Assembly (NCBI RefSeq): GCF_001550135.1
Contig: NZ_LRUE01000015.1
Coordinates: forward strand, 496,001-560,000
From: Pseudoalteromonas shioyasakiensis
GTDB taxonomy: Bacteria > Pseudomonadota > Gammaproteobacteria > Enterobacterales > Alteromonadaceae
Direction: 5' to 3'
DNA: 64,000 nt
Below are positions 25,301-34,013 of this stretch, piece after piece. The stretch's first letter is position 1. Each line of letters begins with the position of its first letter. A program made the position numbers and the translations under genes. The notes beneath the pieces are model-generated. The model was not told the DNA's origin. It ran no database searches and was given only the letters and a program-made list of their open reading frames with translations.

Positions 25301-25446
25301 CCTCTCATTTTTGCGCTTAAAATGAAGCTAAACTGAATGACCGCACAAAGTTACAACAGTGTTTATTTTGTTATAAATAGGTTAATACAATTTGCTACCT
25401 TTGTTTTGTAGGTTTTCATCTGCTTGATCGATAGATTGGTCTGGTT

Positions 25447-25495
25447 GAGTTATTGCTCTTGTCATATTTGTTATTTTGACAGCTAGCAATAACTC
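25447..25495 (+). promoter_or_regulatory. long nested inverted repeat upstream of the S8 protease
   Basis: An 11-bp perfect inverted repeat (GAGTTATTGCT / AGCAATAACTC) encloses a second 5-bp pair (TGTCA / TGACA) with a 12-base AT-rich loop. The two stems are separated only by a small internal loop (CT opposite GCT). It ends 41 bases before the ATG at 25537. As RNA it would be a strong 5'-leader hairpin; as DNA it could bind a dimeric regulator. Nothing identifies the regulator. Confidence 0.55.
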
Positions 25496-25536
25496 CTTTC
25501 TTCCAAACTAATTACATCAAAATAAAGGATGAAAAG

Positions 25537-28500
25537 ATGAAACCTTTTCCAAGGCTTGGTCGCTTAAAGGCGACCTACTTAGCCATGCTCGGCTTATCGA
25601 TTGCCCAACCAGCAACCGCAGAAGAAACATTTGTTACACAACAAAGTAAAGCGGATGCCCTTACATTCACTTTGATCACTGGGGACAAAGTATCGGCTGT
25701 TGTCAATAAAGACGGCAAGCTAGGCGGCATTCGATTAGTGAATGCAGATGGTTCAGATACATTCACCAGTATCTTTAAACGTGGTAACAACACCTATGTT
25801 GTTCCAAACCATGCTCAAGCCTTAGTTGATTCAAATGCGATCGATTTAGAGTTATTTAACATTAATAAGTTATATGAATCGGGTTACGATGATGCATCAA
25901 CCGACGCGCTCCCCGTCATTGTTGAATACCGCGATGGCACCCTTGCAGGACCTGCAGTCCCAGCAACGCTTGCTGGTATGTCATTAACCGGTGAAATTGA
26001 GCTAATCGACAGCGCCGCATTTGCAATCAACAAAGACAAAGCAGCGCAAACTTGGCAAACCCTGGTTGCACAAGCTGACGTTGAAGGTATTTGGCTTGAT
26101 GCTGTCGTTCATGCTCACAAGGTTACCCAGTCAGAAACACTGACTCCAACAGTCCCACTAACCGGCGCATATGGTGAGTCAGCGATTAACTATAATGGCG
26201 AAGGTATTAAAGTTGCCGTACTTGATACAGGCTACGACACCGAGCATCCAGACTTACTAGGTCGTGTCATTGCATCACGTGATTTTACGTATTCGAGCAA
26301 CGGTGTAGATGACTTAAATGGTCATGGAACTCATACAGCCTCAACCGTTGCAGGCAATGGCCATGAGTCAGCAGGCAAATGGGTCGGTGTGGCACCAGCC
26401 GCCGATTTAATTATCGGTAAAGTACTTGGTAATACAGGAGGAGGATCAACCTACGGTATTTTAAATGGCATGCAATGGGCGGTGCTTTCAGAACAAGCTG
26501 ACATTGTAAATATGTCATTGGGTGGCACAGCAACAACCTGTAGTGGCCCATTGGTTGAGATGGTTGAAGCGCTTAGCGATAAAGCTTTATTTGTTATCTC
26601 TGCGGGCAATAGCTTTACCCGTGAAACGATTGGTTCACCGGGCTGCGCGCCAAGTGCATTAACCGTGGGTGCTATTGATCGTGATGGTAATACGGCGTCG
26701 TTCTCTTCACGCGGTCCATCGCCAGATGGCCACTCAGCAAAACCAGATATTGCCTCGCAAGGTGTCTCTGTGGTTGCCGCGGCTTCTGGTGGCTTAGGTG
26801 ATACGGCCTACCGCGTGTATTCAGGTACATCAATGGCTGCCCCTCATGTTGCCGGTGGTGCTGCAATTGTAATGCAAGCTCGCCAAGACCTTACGCCAAA
26901 AGAAATTAAAGACGTGCTTACATCATCTGTATTTAGTAGTGATGCTCACGTCCTTGAGCAAGGTGCCGGTGCCATGAATATCGACCGTGCCATTGACCAA
27001 GCTATTGTGGCCCCTGCAAACCGTGAACTTGGCTACTTTGATAATGCCAATAGTGCATTTACCGAAACACAGATCACGTTAACAAACACCTCTGATGAAA
27101 ATATTAAATTAAAATTGAAATTAGATTTAATCGGTGAAGATGGCAAAACACAATTACCGGCGACCTTGGCAGGGTTAGATGTTAAATCTGTAACAATCCC
27201 AGCCAAAGGTGTTGCTCAAGTCCCTATATGGATTGACCCTAGTGTGGCACTTAATAACAGTGCTTATGGTGCAATTACAGGTCGTATCACAGGCACAACC
27301 GTTGGCAATGCAGATCAGCAAGTGACTGTACCAGTGTCATTTTGGATTGACCAACCTCACGTTAATTTAACAGTAAACCTAACTGATCGCTGGGGTAATC
27401 AAGCAGGCTCGCCATCTAAGCTTTACTTAATTAATGAAGAAGATGATTGGGGCAGTCTTGTTAGGCTCACTGGCGGTAAAGCCAATATCGATGTACCTGC
27501 TGGTTACTATACGTTGATTGCTAACATTATGACTTACGATAACCCGCAAACCAGCTCTGGTTTAGTTGAATCAGCGGCACAAATGGCTGTATTAAATCGT
27601 AAGATTGATGGCAAAACAGAGATTAACTTTGATGCACGCAACGCTCAACCTGTCACCTTTAAAGCTGACCAGCCTCTTGATCCACAAGGTTATTCATTTG
27701 GCTTTACTTACGCGATTGACGATCAAGAAGTTGCGAAGCTTGCAGCTATCGAAATGGCTCCTGATTACGTAAATGATATGTATGCTTGGTCACAAGGTCA
27801 TGACGATCGCTTTCGCTCATTTATCACCACCCGCGCAGTGGCTCCAGAAACAACCGTCACAATGCAAAACGGGGTTGAACTTGATTACATCAAACAAGGT
27901 TTAGCACTGTCTTTTCATGGTGAAGGCTCTGCAGAAGTCGTGCCAGTAGGTGATGCTGGTTACAGCACTGACTGGAGCCAATTTGAGTTAGACGGAAAAA
28001 TTGCGCTTATTGCTAACCCTAATTACCTCACGTCTTACATGGTCGGTAATGCAATGAAAAATGGTGCCAGCGGTGTGATTTTTTATCGTCCTGGTCGTGG
28101 CGGCCGATATAAAGGCGCGATCACAGGCACACCAAAAGTACCCGTGATTGGTATTAGTACCGAACAAGGTGAAGCCTTAATGGCAGAAATCGAAGCTGGC
28201 AACAATATCGTTAGCTGGTCTGGTATTGCGGCTGAACGCTCACCTTATGCTTATTCAATAAACCATATTACTGATGGCCGAATTCAATCTGGGAAAATCA
28301 ATATTGCTGAACATAAAATGCATAAAATAAGTGCGTCTTATCACTCGCAAAATGATGAGCGCCCTGCATGGACTGATGTTATGGCAATGACCAACAGTAC
28401 CGGAGAGTTCTACTCAACAGGTAGCTCACAGTTAATTATGTTGCCTCATCAGCGTGATGAATATTACACAGCAAGTACAAAAAATGCATGGACGAATGTC

Positions 28501-29313
28501 GTTATGCCAAACTATCAAATTCAAAGTGCTGGCGCTTATTTTGATGGTCCACGCGCTATGACTGAAGGTGCAGAGCAAAACACCACTTGGTTTAAAGGTC
28601 CACGTGCTGGTAGCTTAGGCAGCAGTGGCTCGGCGATTATTAGCCGCGATACCAACGTTCTTTACTTTAACCTTGCCTCGTTTGGCGATGCCGCAAACCA
28701 TGATGGTATTTTTGGCTTTATGGGTAGCTCAGCCTTTGGTTTAAAAGTAAATGGTGAGCCAGTATCTCCGTATCAAGGTACGTTAACTCTTGAGCCGGGC
28801 TCTCATCAAATTACCTTAGAAATGCGTTCTTATGCCCGTGGTGTTGGTGAGCGCTCTCCAGTCAATGATAAGCTAGGTTCTCTTTACCAAGGTTTCTATA
28901 CATTTACGGCTGACGAGCAGCAACAAGGTGTTCAGCCAATTTTAGTGCCTATGGTTGATTTACCTGTTGATATTAACAACAGCATGAAAGCAGGTGAAGC
29001 GGCTCAAGTTAAGTTAACAGGTTTACTTGACGGTGTAGGTGAAGTGGCGCTGGCAGATGTACAGTTCCAATATGCGTACGGCCAAGAATGTACGATTGCT
29101 AACGTGCCTGCTTATATCTATTGCCCTGTATCAACGAAGTTCTCAAGCGAAAACTGGTTAGATGCACAAGTTGAACACATTGACGGTGAATGGGTAGCTA
29201 CGATCCCTAATACTGGCAACGTCGGTGACTTTGTCCATATTCGTACGATTGTTTCAGATTATGGTTCAAGCCAAGCCGAGCAAATTACCATGCGAGCTTA
29301 CATGTTAGATTAA
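25537..29313 (+). CDS. secreted S8 (subtilisin-like) serine protease with PA domain
   Basis: A protein of 1258 residues with a signal peptide (about residues 1-28, '...SIAQPATAEE') and AAAGGATGAAAAG ribosome-binding site. Residues about 30-200 form a propeptide-like region. The subtilisin catalytic set is complete: Asp230 (VAVLDTGYD), His263 (LNGHGTHTAST), oxyanion Asn358 (SAGNSF) and Ser432 (GTSMAAPHVAGG). A fibronectin-like region follows, and residues about 815-890 match a protease-associated (PA) domain ('IALIANPNYLTSYMVGNAMKNGASGVIFY', 'VPVIGISTEQGEAL'). The C-terminal part is beta-rich with no type-specific secretion signal recognised. Likely an extracellular endopeptidase for nutrient protein. 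It has its own terminator. Confidence 0.9.
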   Translation: MKPFPRLGRLKATYLAMLGLSIAQPATAEETFVTQQSKADALTFTLITGDKVSAVVNKDGKLGGIRLVNADGSDTFTSIFKRGNNTYVVPNHAQALVDSNAIDLELFNINKLYESGYDDASTDALPVIVEYRDGTLAGPAVPATLAGMSLTGEIELIDSAAFAINKDKAAQTWQTLVAQADVEGIWLDAVVHAHKVTQSETLTPTVPLTGAYGESAINYNGEGIKVAVLDTGYDTEHPDLLGRVIASRDFTYSSNGVDDLNGHGTHTASTVAGNGHESAGKWVGVAPAADLIIGKVLGNTGGGSTYGILNGMQWAVLSEQADIVNMSLGGTATTCSGPLVEMVEALSDKALFVISAGNSFTRETIGSPGCAPSALTVGAIDRDGNTASFSSRGPSPDGHSAKPDIASQGVSVVAAASGGLGDTAYRVYSGTSMAAPHVAGGAAIVMQARQDLTPKEIKDVLTSSVFSSDAHVLEQGAGAMNIDRAIDQAIVAPANRELGYFDNANSAFTETQITLTNTSDENIKLKLKLDLIGEDGKTQLPATLAGLDVKSVTIPAKGVAQVPIWIDPSVALNNSAYGAITGRITGTTVGNADQQVTVPVSFWIDQPHVNLTVNLTDRWGNQAGSPSKLYLINEEDDWGSLVRLTGGKANIDVPAGYYTLIANIMTYDNPQTSSGLVESAAQMAVLNRKIDGKTEINFDARNAQPVTFKADQPLDPQGYSFGFTYAIDDQEVAKLAAIEMAPDYVNDMYAWSQGHDDRFRSFITTRAVAPETTVTMQNGVELDYIKQGLALSFHGEGSAEVVPVGDAGYSTDWSQFELDGKIALIANPNYLTSYMVGNAMKNGASGVIFYRPGRGGRYKGAITGTPKVPVIGISTEQGEALMAEIEAGNNIVSWSGIAAERSPYAYSINHITDGRIQSGKINIAEHKMHKISASYHSQNDERPAWTDVMAMTNSTGEFYSTGSSQLIMLPHQRDEYYTASTKNAWTNVVMPNYQIQSAGAYFDGPRAMTEGAEQNTTWFKGPRAGSLGSSGSAIISRDTNVLYFNLASFGDAANHDGIFGFMGSSAFGLKVNGEPVSPYQGTLTLEPGSHQITLEMRSYARGVGERSPVNDKLGSLYQGFYTFTADEQQQGVQPILVPMVDLPVDINNSMKAGEAAQVKLTGLLDGVGEVALADVQFQYAYGQECTIANVPAYIYCPVSTKFSSENWLDAQVEHIDGEWVATIPNTGNVGDFVHIRTIVSDYGSSQAEQITMRAYMLD

Positions 29314-29332
29314 TTAGTTAGCGCTAATCAGC

Positions 29333-29357
29333 AAAGCCGCCTTCGGGTGGCTTTTTT
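29333..29357 (+). terminator. rho-independent terminator of the S8 protease gene
   Basis: A 9-bp stem (AAAGCCGCC / GGTGGCTTT, one G-T pair) with the stable TTCG tetraloop is followed by TTTTTT, 20 bases after the protease stop. Classic intrinsic terminator. Confidence 0.9.
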
Positions 29358-29382
29358 CATGTAAAAACAACATGATCAAGTA

Positions 29383-29652
29383 TTAAGAATCTAAATGCTC
29401 GTACTGACCACGATACACTTCGAAAGTCTTCACAACGGTGTGTTGCTCTTTACTTAGATTATCAAACCAGGTATCGAAACGCTCATCATCATCTTGCTCA
29501 CTCAGAGCTAAATACTGTGCCAACAACTCAATAATATCGTTGTGAGTACACGACAAGGTGTCTACATGATTAGCTAAAACAGAATGGTCTTTATCGCGAA
29601 GCGTGTTCATTACATTTTGATCTAGTTCTTCACGGCTAGTTTTATCATTCAC
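29383..29652 (-). CDS. small acidic protein of unknown function
   Basis: A protein of 89 residues. The GTG at 29652 is chosen because AGAAGG lies just upstream; the frame extends back to another GTG at 29679 with no ribosome-binding site. Predicted all-helical and acidic, with 'TSREELDQNVMNTL', 'CTHNDIIELLAQYLALSEQDDDERFDTWFDNL' and an 'EVYRGQYEHLDS' end. No domain recognised and no membrane segment. It is convergent with the S8 protease and diverges from the ribosomal-protein pair, so it stands alone. Not obviously related to zinc or ribosome functions. Confidence 0.5.
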   Translation of the reverse strand: MNDKTSREELDQNVMNTLRDKDHSVLANHVDTLSCTHNDIIELLAQYLALSEQDDDERFDTWFDNLSKEQHTVVKTFEVYRGQYEHLDS

Positions 29653-29779
29653 TTCCTTATCCTTCTTTAAAATAAGCACGCATACCTAGTTATAACAGCC
29701 TTACCGACAATATCCAGCTTTTTAAATCTAACTGCTTATTGATTGTTCAGCTTGTACAAAATTAAGACAACCCAATATA

Positions 29780-29798
29780 AATAAGAATCATTTTTATC
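29780..29798. promoter_or_regulatory. Fur-like site upstream of the L31/L36 promoter
   Basis: AATAAGAATCATTTTTATC agrees with the 19-base Fur consensus GATAATGATAATCATTATC in 13 of 19 positions. It ends at the base before the -35 element. Fur and Zur sites resemble each other, so the regulator may be Zur. AT-richness makes chance agreement possible. Confidence 0.3.
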
Positions 29799-29827
29799 TT
29801 GACCCAAATAGTCAACCACTCTATACT
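29799..29827 (+). promoter_or_regulatory. sigma70 promoter of the L31B/L36B genes
   Basis: TTGACC at 29799-29804 (-35) and TATACT at 29822-29827 (-10) with an ideal 17-base spacer. Transcription should begin near 29834, 26 bases before the rpmE2 ATG. Confidence 0.75.
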
Positions 29828-29848
29828 TGCTACATTATCACATAACAA
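29827..29848. promoter_or_regulatory. possible Zur operator
   Basis: TTGCTACATTATCACATAACAA is an imperfect dyad (14 of 22 positions symmetric; ATAAC-type half-site at one end) that covers the -10 and the predicted start. Zur represses zinc-independent L31/L36 paralogues in many bacteria, which is why such a site is expected here; the match itself is weak. Confidence 0.35.
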
Positions 29849-29859
29849 AAAGGTGCATT

Positions 29860-30111
29860 ATGAAGCCAAATATCCACCCTGATTACCAGCAAGTCGCGTT
29901 TCATGATACAGCGGCAGACAGCTATTTTATTATTGGTTCGACAATTAAAACTTCGCGCACAATTGAACTTGAGGGAAAAACCTACCCTTATGTGCCAATT
30001 GACGTATCAAGCGATTCACACCCGTTTTATACCGGTAAGCAAAAAGCCGTTGCAAGCGATGGCCGTGTTGCTGCGTTTAATCGTCGTTTCAAAAACTTAG
30101 CGAGCAAGTAG
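29860..30111 (+). CDS. rpmE2: 50S ribosomal protein L31, type B (zinc-independent)
   Basis: A protein of 83 residues, length of type B L31. '[29 protein letters not shown]' and the C-terminal '[26 protein letters not shown]' are typical. The CxxC zinc ligands of type A L31 are missing (no Cys at all), so it needs no zinc. It replaces the zinc-binding L31 when zinc is scarce, freeing metal. The ATG at 29860 has AAAGGTG as ribosome-binding site; an earlier ATG at 29827 overlaps the -10 box and is not used. L36 type B follows after 17 bases. Confidence 0.93.
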   Translation: MKPNIHPDYQQVAFHDTAADSYFIIGSTIKTSRTIELEGKTYPYVPIDVSSDSHPFYTGKQKAVASDGRVAAFNRRFKNLASK

Positions 30112-30128
30112 TTGCTATAGGTAAGAAC

Positions 30129-30266
30129 ATGAAAGTATTAAGTTCATTAAAAAGCGCGAAGAACCGCCCGGGCTGCCAAATCGTAAAGCGTAAAGGTCGT
30201 GTCTATGTTATTAATAAAGACAATCCGCGCTTGAAGGCAGTTCAGGGTAAAAAGAAAAAGCGTTAA
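30129..30266 (+). CDS. rpmJ2: 50S ribosomal protein L36, type B (zinc-independent)
   Basis: A protein of 45 residues: '[34 protein letters not shown]...', ending in a lysine-rich tail. The four zinc ligands of type A L36 (three Cys and a His) are not kept; only one Cys remains. It pairs with the L31B gene just upstream, the usual zinc-starvation arrangement (ykgM-ykgO in E. coli). The gene is short and easily missed. Its stop is followed at once by a terminator. Confidence 0.93.
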   Translation: MKVLSSLKSAKNRPGCQIVKRKGRVYVINKDNPRLKAVQGKKKKR

Positions 30267-30289
30267 AAAAGGTGCCTCGGCACCTTTTT
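30266..30289 (+). terminator. terminator of the L31B/L36B operon
   Basis: A 10-bp stem (AAAAAGGTGC / GCACCTTTTT) with loop CTCG starts at the rpmJ2 stop codon; the T-tract is part of the descending arm. Confidence 0.85.
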
Positions 30290-30318
30290 AAAATTATAGT
30301 AAATCTAACTCAATAACT

Positions 30319-30705
30319 TTACTTACCAAATAACAACTCCCAAAAACCTGGCGGCTCATGTAGCTCATGGTATTTCTTACGTAGCTCATCAATAGATTTA
30401 AGCGGCGCTTTTGCAGCTTCAAGGCCACGGGTCGTTGCAAGTTGCTTAGCTTGCTTTGCTTGATTTATGACTTTATCAAGCCCTTCTAAAGACGCTGTTT
30501 TATGCTGTTTAAAATCAGCTGTTTTGGCTGTCTCTAACAACTCAATAAATTCATCGATAGCGGTATTAAAGGTGGCTAAATCAGTTGCTCGCACTGAGTT
30601 TTTATAAGCAAGCCCCATGTTTTTCATATTGGCCTCAAGGTCAATATTGTTGGCCGCGCTCAGACTGGAAAAAACGATTAAAAAACTAATAAAAATGGCT
30701 TTCAT
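30319..30705 (-). CDS. cybC: cytochrome b562 family protein
   Basis: A periplasmic protein of 128 residues with a signal peptide (MKAIFISFLIVFSSLSAANN). The mature four-helix bundle pattern of cytochrome b562 is visible: 'DLEANMKNMGLAYKN' carries the N-terminal heme-ligand Met, and 'LRKKYHELHEP' carries the C-terminal heme-ligand His, at the positions of Met7 and His102 in E. coli. Two helices between them are Lys-rich. No CxxCH motif, so heme binding is non-covalent. Soluble electron carrier of unclear partner. It is convergent with the L36 gene and ends near its terminator. The C-terminal extension 'PPGFWELLFGK' is longer than usual. Confidence 0.7.
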   Translation of the reverse strand: MKAIFISFLIVFSSLSAANNIDLEANMKNMGLAYKNSVRATDLATFNTAIDEFIELLETAKTADFKQHKTASLEGLDKVINQAKQAKQLATTRGLEAAKAPLKSIDELRKKYHELHEPPGFWELLFGK

Positions 30706-31017
30706 ACACTCTCAACCAAATACAAATTATGCACCCATTATAAAGCGAAACGCTACGTAAACCTAATGCCATTAAAATACCGAATACAGCAACAAAGTAA
30801 ATATTCTGTAATCACCTTTTCACAACAAACAAAAAAAACACCTAAACCCCACAAAGAACCTAACACACTGTTTAAATTGAAATTAGATGTGTACAAATTG
30901 ATACGTAGTTTTTGTTTGCAAATAATAGGGACAATGATAAAGTGCACCGCGTTAACATTTTAAGAACAACCGTTAACAACCCTTTAAGGGATAAAATAAA
31001 AACTAACAGGTGAAACA
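30706..31017 (+). promoter_or_regulatory. upstream region of the TonB-dependent receptor
   Basis: 312 bases without a gene, divergent promoters for cybC and the receptor. A possible promoter is TTGCAA - 16 bases - TAAAGT (30917-30944). Downstream of its start point the 6-bp palindrome GTTAAC occurs twice, at 30951-30956 and 30972-30977, exactly 21 bases apart (two helical turns), so a repressor could bind both on the same face. The ribosome-binding site is ACAGGTGA. A 64-codon open frame on the minus strand here has no coding signal. Confidence 0.4.
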
Positions 31018-33864
31018 ATGAAAAAACATAACATCTTAGGTGCAAGTATTAAGCTTGCCCTGTGCACATCTGCACTTGCAATTTCAGGTCAGTCATTTGC
31101 TGCTGATGAAGAAGGTGTACAAACAATCGACCGTATCGAAGTAACAGGTTCTCGTATTTTACGTGAAGGTGCTATTGCCCCTGCGCCAGTGACAGTTATC
31201 ACTGGTGATGACTTAGTTAACACAGGCGCGGTTAATATCGGTGAGGCACTTAATAAATTACCAGCTCTTGGTAATACTTTTTCACTTTCAAACTCTGGCC
31301 GTTACATCGGTACTGCGGGTTTAAGTATTCTTGACTTACGTAATATGGGTACTGACCGTACGCTAGTACTTGTTAATGGTAAACGTCACGTTTCTAGCTC
31401 TGCAGGCTCTCAATCAGTTGATACAAATACAATTCCAAGCACATGGGTTGAGCGTGTTGAAATTATCACCGGTGGTGCGTCAGCTGTATACGGTGCCGAT
31501 GCTGTAACGGGTGTAGTTAACTTCATTCTTAAAAAGAATATCGAAGGCTTTAGCGCAAGTGTAACTCGAGGCGAATCAGACCTAAGCGATTACAGCAACG
31601 AAAAAGCAACACTCTCTTACGGCACAAACTTCGATAATGATCGCGGTAACGTGGCATTCTCTGTTGAGTATTCGGGTCAAGATACTTTAAATGCGTTAGA
31701 CCACCCTTGGACTGATGGCTCTTACCGCAATATGCGCAACACAGCTCAAACAGCTGAAAACAAAGATGATCCAGCTTTTCCTGACTACATTTATACGCCA
31801 AATGCAGGTTACTATGCGATTAATAACGCAGGTGTGTTTGCGCTAAGTAATGGCTTTGTAAATTCATTTAACCCAGATGGTACTTACCGCGAACTTAACA
31901 TTGGTGACCAAGTTGATGGCCTTGCATGTGCTAACTGTGATTCATTTAACCTAGCACAGTTTAACCAAATTCAACCTGAGTTTGAACGCTACAACATTAA
32001 CTTCAAAACGAACTACGATATCGCAGAGGGCATGAATGCGTATCTTGAAGCAAAGTATGTTAACAGCGAAGGCCAAAGCATTGGTCAGCCTGCATTCTTC
32101 TTCTTTAACCCAAATAACAGCATCAAGATTGATAACCCTTACCTTGACTCAAGCGTTAAAGATCTAATGGAACAAGAAGGTGTTAGCTCAATCATGGTTA
32201 ACCGCATGATGACTGACTTAGGTCGTCGTGTTGAAAACAATACACGTGAAACAACCCGTTTTGTTGCAGGCTTAAAAGGCACGGTATTCAATGACTGGGA
32301 ATTAGATGCGTCAGTTGTATATGGCCAAACTGATTTAGAGCGTGTTAATGGCGCTAACATGATCATGGCAAACTACTACAATGCCCTAGATGCTATTGAT
32401 GATGGTTCAGGCAATGTTGTTTGTCGCAGCGAAGAAGCACGTGCTGAAGGGTGTGTACCTGTTAATATCATGGGCTTTGGTGCACCGAGCCAAGAAGCGA
32501 TTGATTACATCAATACTGTTTCAGTAGGTACTTCAAAGATTACCCAAACAGTTGTGTCTGCTTCACTTGCAAATTCAGCAATTTATGAATTACCAGCTGG
32601 TTACATTGGTTTTGCAGCGGGTGTTGAATACCGTAAAGAAGAAAGCGAAACTGAAGAGCCAGACAACGCAGCCGGTACCTTCTTTAACGCGCTTGGCGAA
32701 GACAAAGGTGAGTTTGATGTAAATGAAATTTACTTCGAAGCATCAATCCCACTTCTTTCTGACTTACCTCTTGTTCAAGATCTAGTACTAGATACAGCGG
32801 TACGTTACGCTGACTACAACACAATTGGTGATGCAACAAGCTGGAAACTTGGTTTAGATTGGACTGTAAACGATCAACTACGTGTACGTGCAACACAATC
32901 AGAAGCACTTCGTGCTCCAAACATTGGCGAAATCTTTGGTGCACCGAGCCAAACATTCTACAGTGTTGACGATCCATGTTTAGCTGATAACTTGAATGAT
33001 CTACAAAATTCAGAAGTACGCCGCGCGAACTGTGCAGCTCTTGGTGTACCTGCTGATTTTGAATCAGACTACGATGCGCAAACACTTGAAGGTTTAGTAA
33101 GTGGTAACCGAGATGTGAAAGGTGAAGAGTCAACCAGTACAACAATTGGTTTTGTTTACCAACCTTCATTCATTGAAAACGCTGTAGTGACAGTTGACTA
33201 CTGGAAAATTGAACTTGAAGATGCGATTTCGACCATCGGTTCACAAGACATTCTTGACCGCTGTGTAGATGCAGAAGGTGGTATTAATAACCAATACTGT
33301 AACCTAATCACGCGTGATAGCAGCTCACATGAAATTACACTTATTCAAAACTCAGTTCTGAACGTGTCTGGTCAAGAAGCATCAGGTGTTGACTTTGAAT
33401 TAGGTTATGACTTTGATGCACTAGAAGGCAACTTCTCAACACGTTTAATTGGTACGTACTTAATTGAGCGTAAAACTTTCCCATTCCAAGACCAACCGAG
33501 CGACTACTATGAGTACGCAGGCACAACTGGCGAAGCGAAATGGCAAGCAAACCTTTCAATTTCTTATAAGCGTGATGGCTTCTTTACAACGTTTGATACA
33601 CGTTATCTAGATGAAGTAAGCCTTTACACAGACCAAGAACTTGCAGATAACCCGAATCCAAATAGCTTAATGACATTTGGTACTTACGTTATCTCTGATG
33701 CAACAATTGGTTATAACTTTGAAAATGGTTTTGGTGTGAAGCTGGGTGTAGATAATATCTTCAACCGCAAACTTCCATACGGCACGTTAGGTACAGGTTC
33801 TGGTAGTGCAAGTTACGACAACATCGGTCGTTTCGGCTACTTAAGACTATCTTACGATTTCTAA
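31018..33864 (+). CDS. TonB-dependent outer-membrane receptor
   Basis: A protein of 948 residues. Signal peptide about residues 1-28 (ALAISGQSFAADEE). TonB-box-like 'QTIDRIEVTGSRI' precedes the plug domain ('APAPVTVITGDDLVNTGAVNIGEALNKLPAL', 'LDLRNMGTDRTLVLVNGKRHV', 'VERVEIITGGASAVYGADAVTGVVNFILKK'). The barrel ends in 'YLRLSYDF' with a terminal Phe, as outer-membrane barrels do. Substrate unknown; its type is the large 'carbohydrate/peptide' receptor class of Alteromonadales. It is a single-gene unit with a terminator after it; the neighbour downstream is a sugar-binding-like protein, but its own promoter region lies between. Confidence 0.92.
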   Translation: MKKHNILGASIKLALCTSALAISGQSFAADEEGVQTIDRIEVTGSRILREGAIAPAPVTVITGDDLVNTGAVNIGEALNKLPALGNTFSLSNSGRYIGTAGLSILDLRNMGTDRTLVLVNGKRHVSSSAGSQSVDTNTIPSTWVERVEIITGGASAVYGADAVTGVVNFILKKNIEGFSASVTRGESDLSDYSNEKATLSYGTNFDNDRGNVAFSVEYSGQDTLNALDHPWTDGSYRNMRNTAQTAENKDDPAFPDYIYTPNAGYYAINNAGVFALSNGFVNSFNPDGTYRELNIGDQVDGLACANCDSFNLAQFNQIQPEFERYNINFKTNYDIAEGMNAYLEAKYVNSEGQSIGQPAFFFFNPNNSIKIDNPYLDSSVKDLMEQEGVSSIMVNRMMTDLGRRVENNTRETTRFVAGLKGTVFNDWELDASVVYGQTDLERVNGANMIMANYYNALDAIDDGSGNVVCRSEEARAEGCVPVNIMGFGAPSQEAIDYINTVSVGTSKITQTVVSASLANSAIYELPAGYIGFAAGVEYRKEESETEEPDNAAGTFFNALGEDKGEFDVNEIYFEASIPLLSDLPLVQDLVLDTAVRYADYNTIGDATSWKLGLDWTVNDQLRVRATQSEALRAPNIGEIFGAPSQTFYSVDDPCLADNLNDLQNSEVRRANCAALGVPADFESDYDAQTLEGLVSGNRDVKGEESTSTTIGFVYQPSFIENAVVTVDYWKIELEDAISTIGSQDILDRCVDAEGGINNQYCNLITRDSSSHEITLIQNSVLNVSGQEASGVDFELGYDFDALEGNFSTRLIGTYLIERKTFPFQDQPSDYYEYAGTTGEAKWQANLSISYKRDGFFTTFDTRYLDEVSLYTDQELADNPNPNSLMTFGTYVISDATIGYNFENGFGVKLGVDNIFNRKLPYGTLGTGSGSASYDNIGRFGYLRLSYDF

Positions 33865-33887
33865 TCGTAAAATATTTGATTCTCTTG

Positions 33888-33914
33888 GGGCTGCACATTT
33901 GTGTAGCCCTTTTT
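33888..33914 (+). terminator. terminator of the TonB-dependent receptor gene
   Basis: GGGCTGCAC and GTGTAGCCC form a 9-bp stem (one G-T pair) with loop ATTT, followed by TTTTT. Confidence 0.8.
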
Positions 33915-34013
33915 CTATCAGATATTTAAAAACTATCCTATGCCAATCATTTACTTAAAACCTGACAATTCAAGCTATACTCTTTCCTATCGGCCTTTTA
34001 ACTTAATAAGACT

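Noticed and set aside
30753..30947. 64-codon open frame upstream of the TonB receptor, minus strand
   Set aside because: Lies in a promoter region, has no ribosome-binding site and its protein shows no family pattern; AT-rich chance frame.
31018..33864. Assignment of a substrate (siderophore, sugar or peptide) to the TonB receptor
   Set aside because: No plug or barrel feature or neighbour is specific enough.
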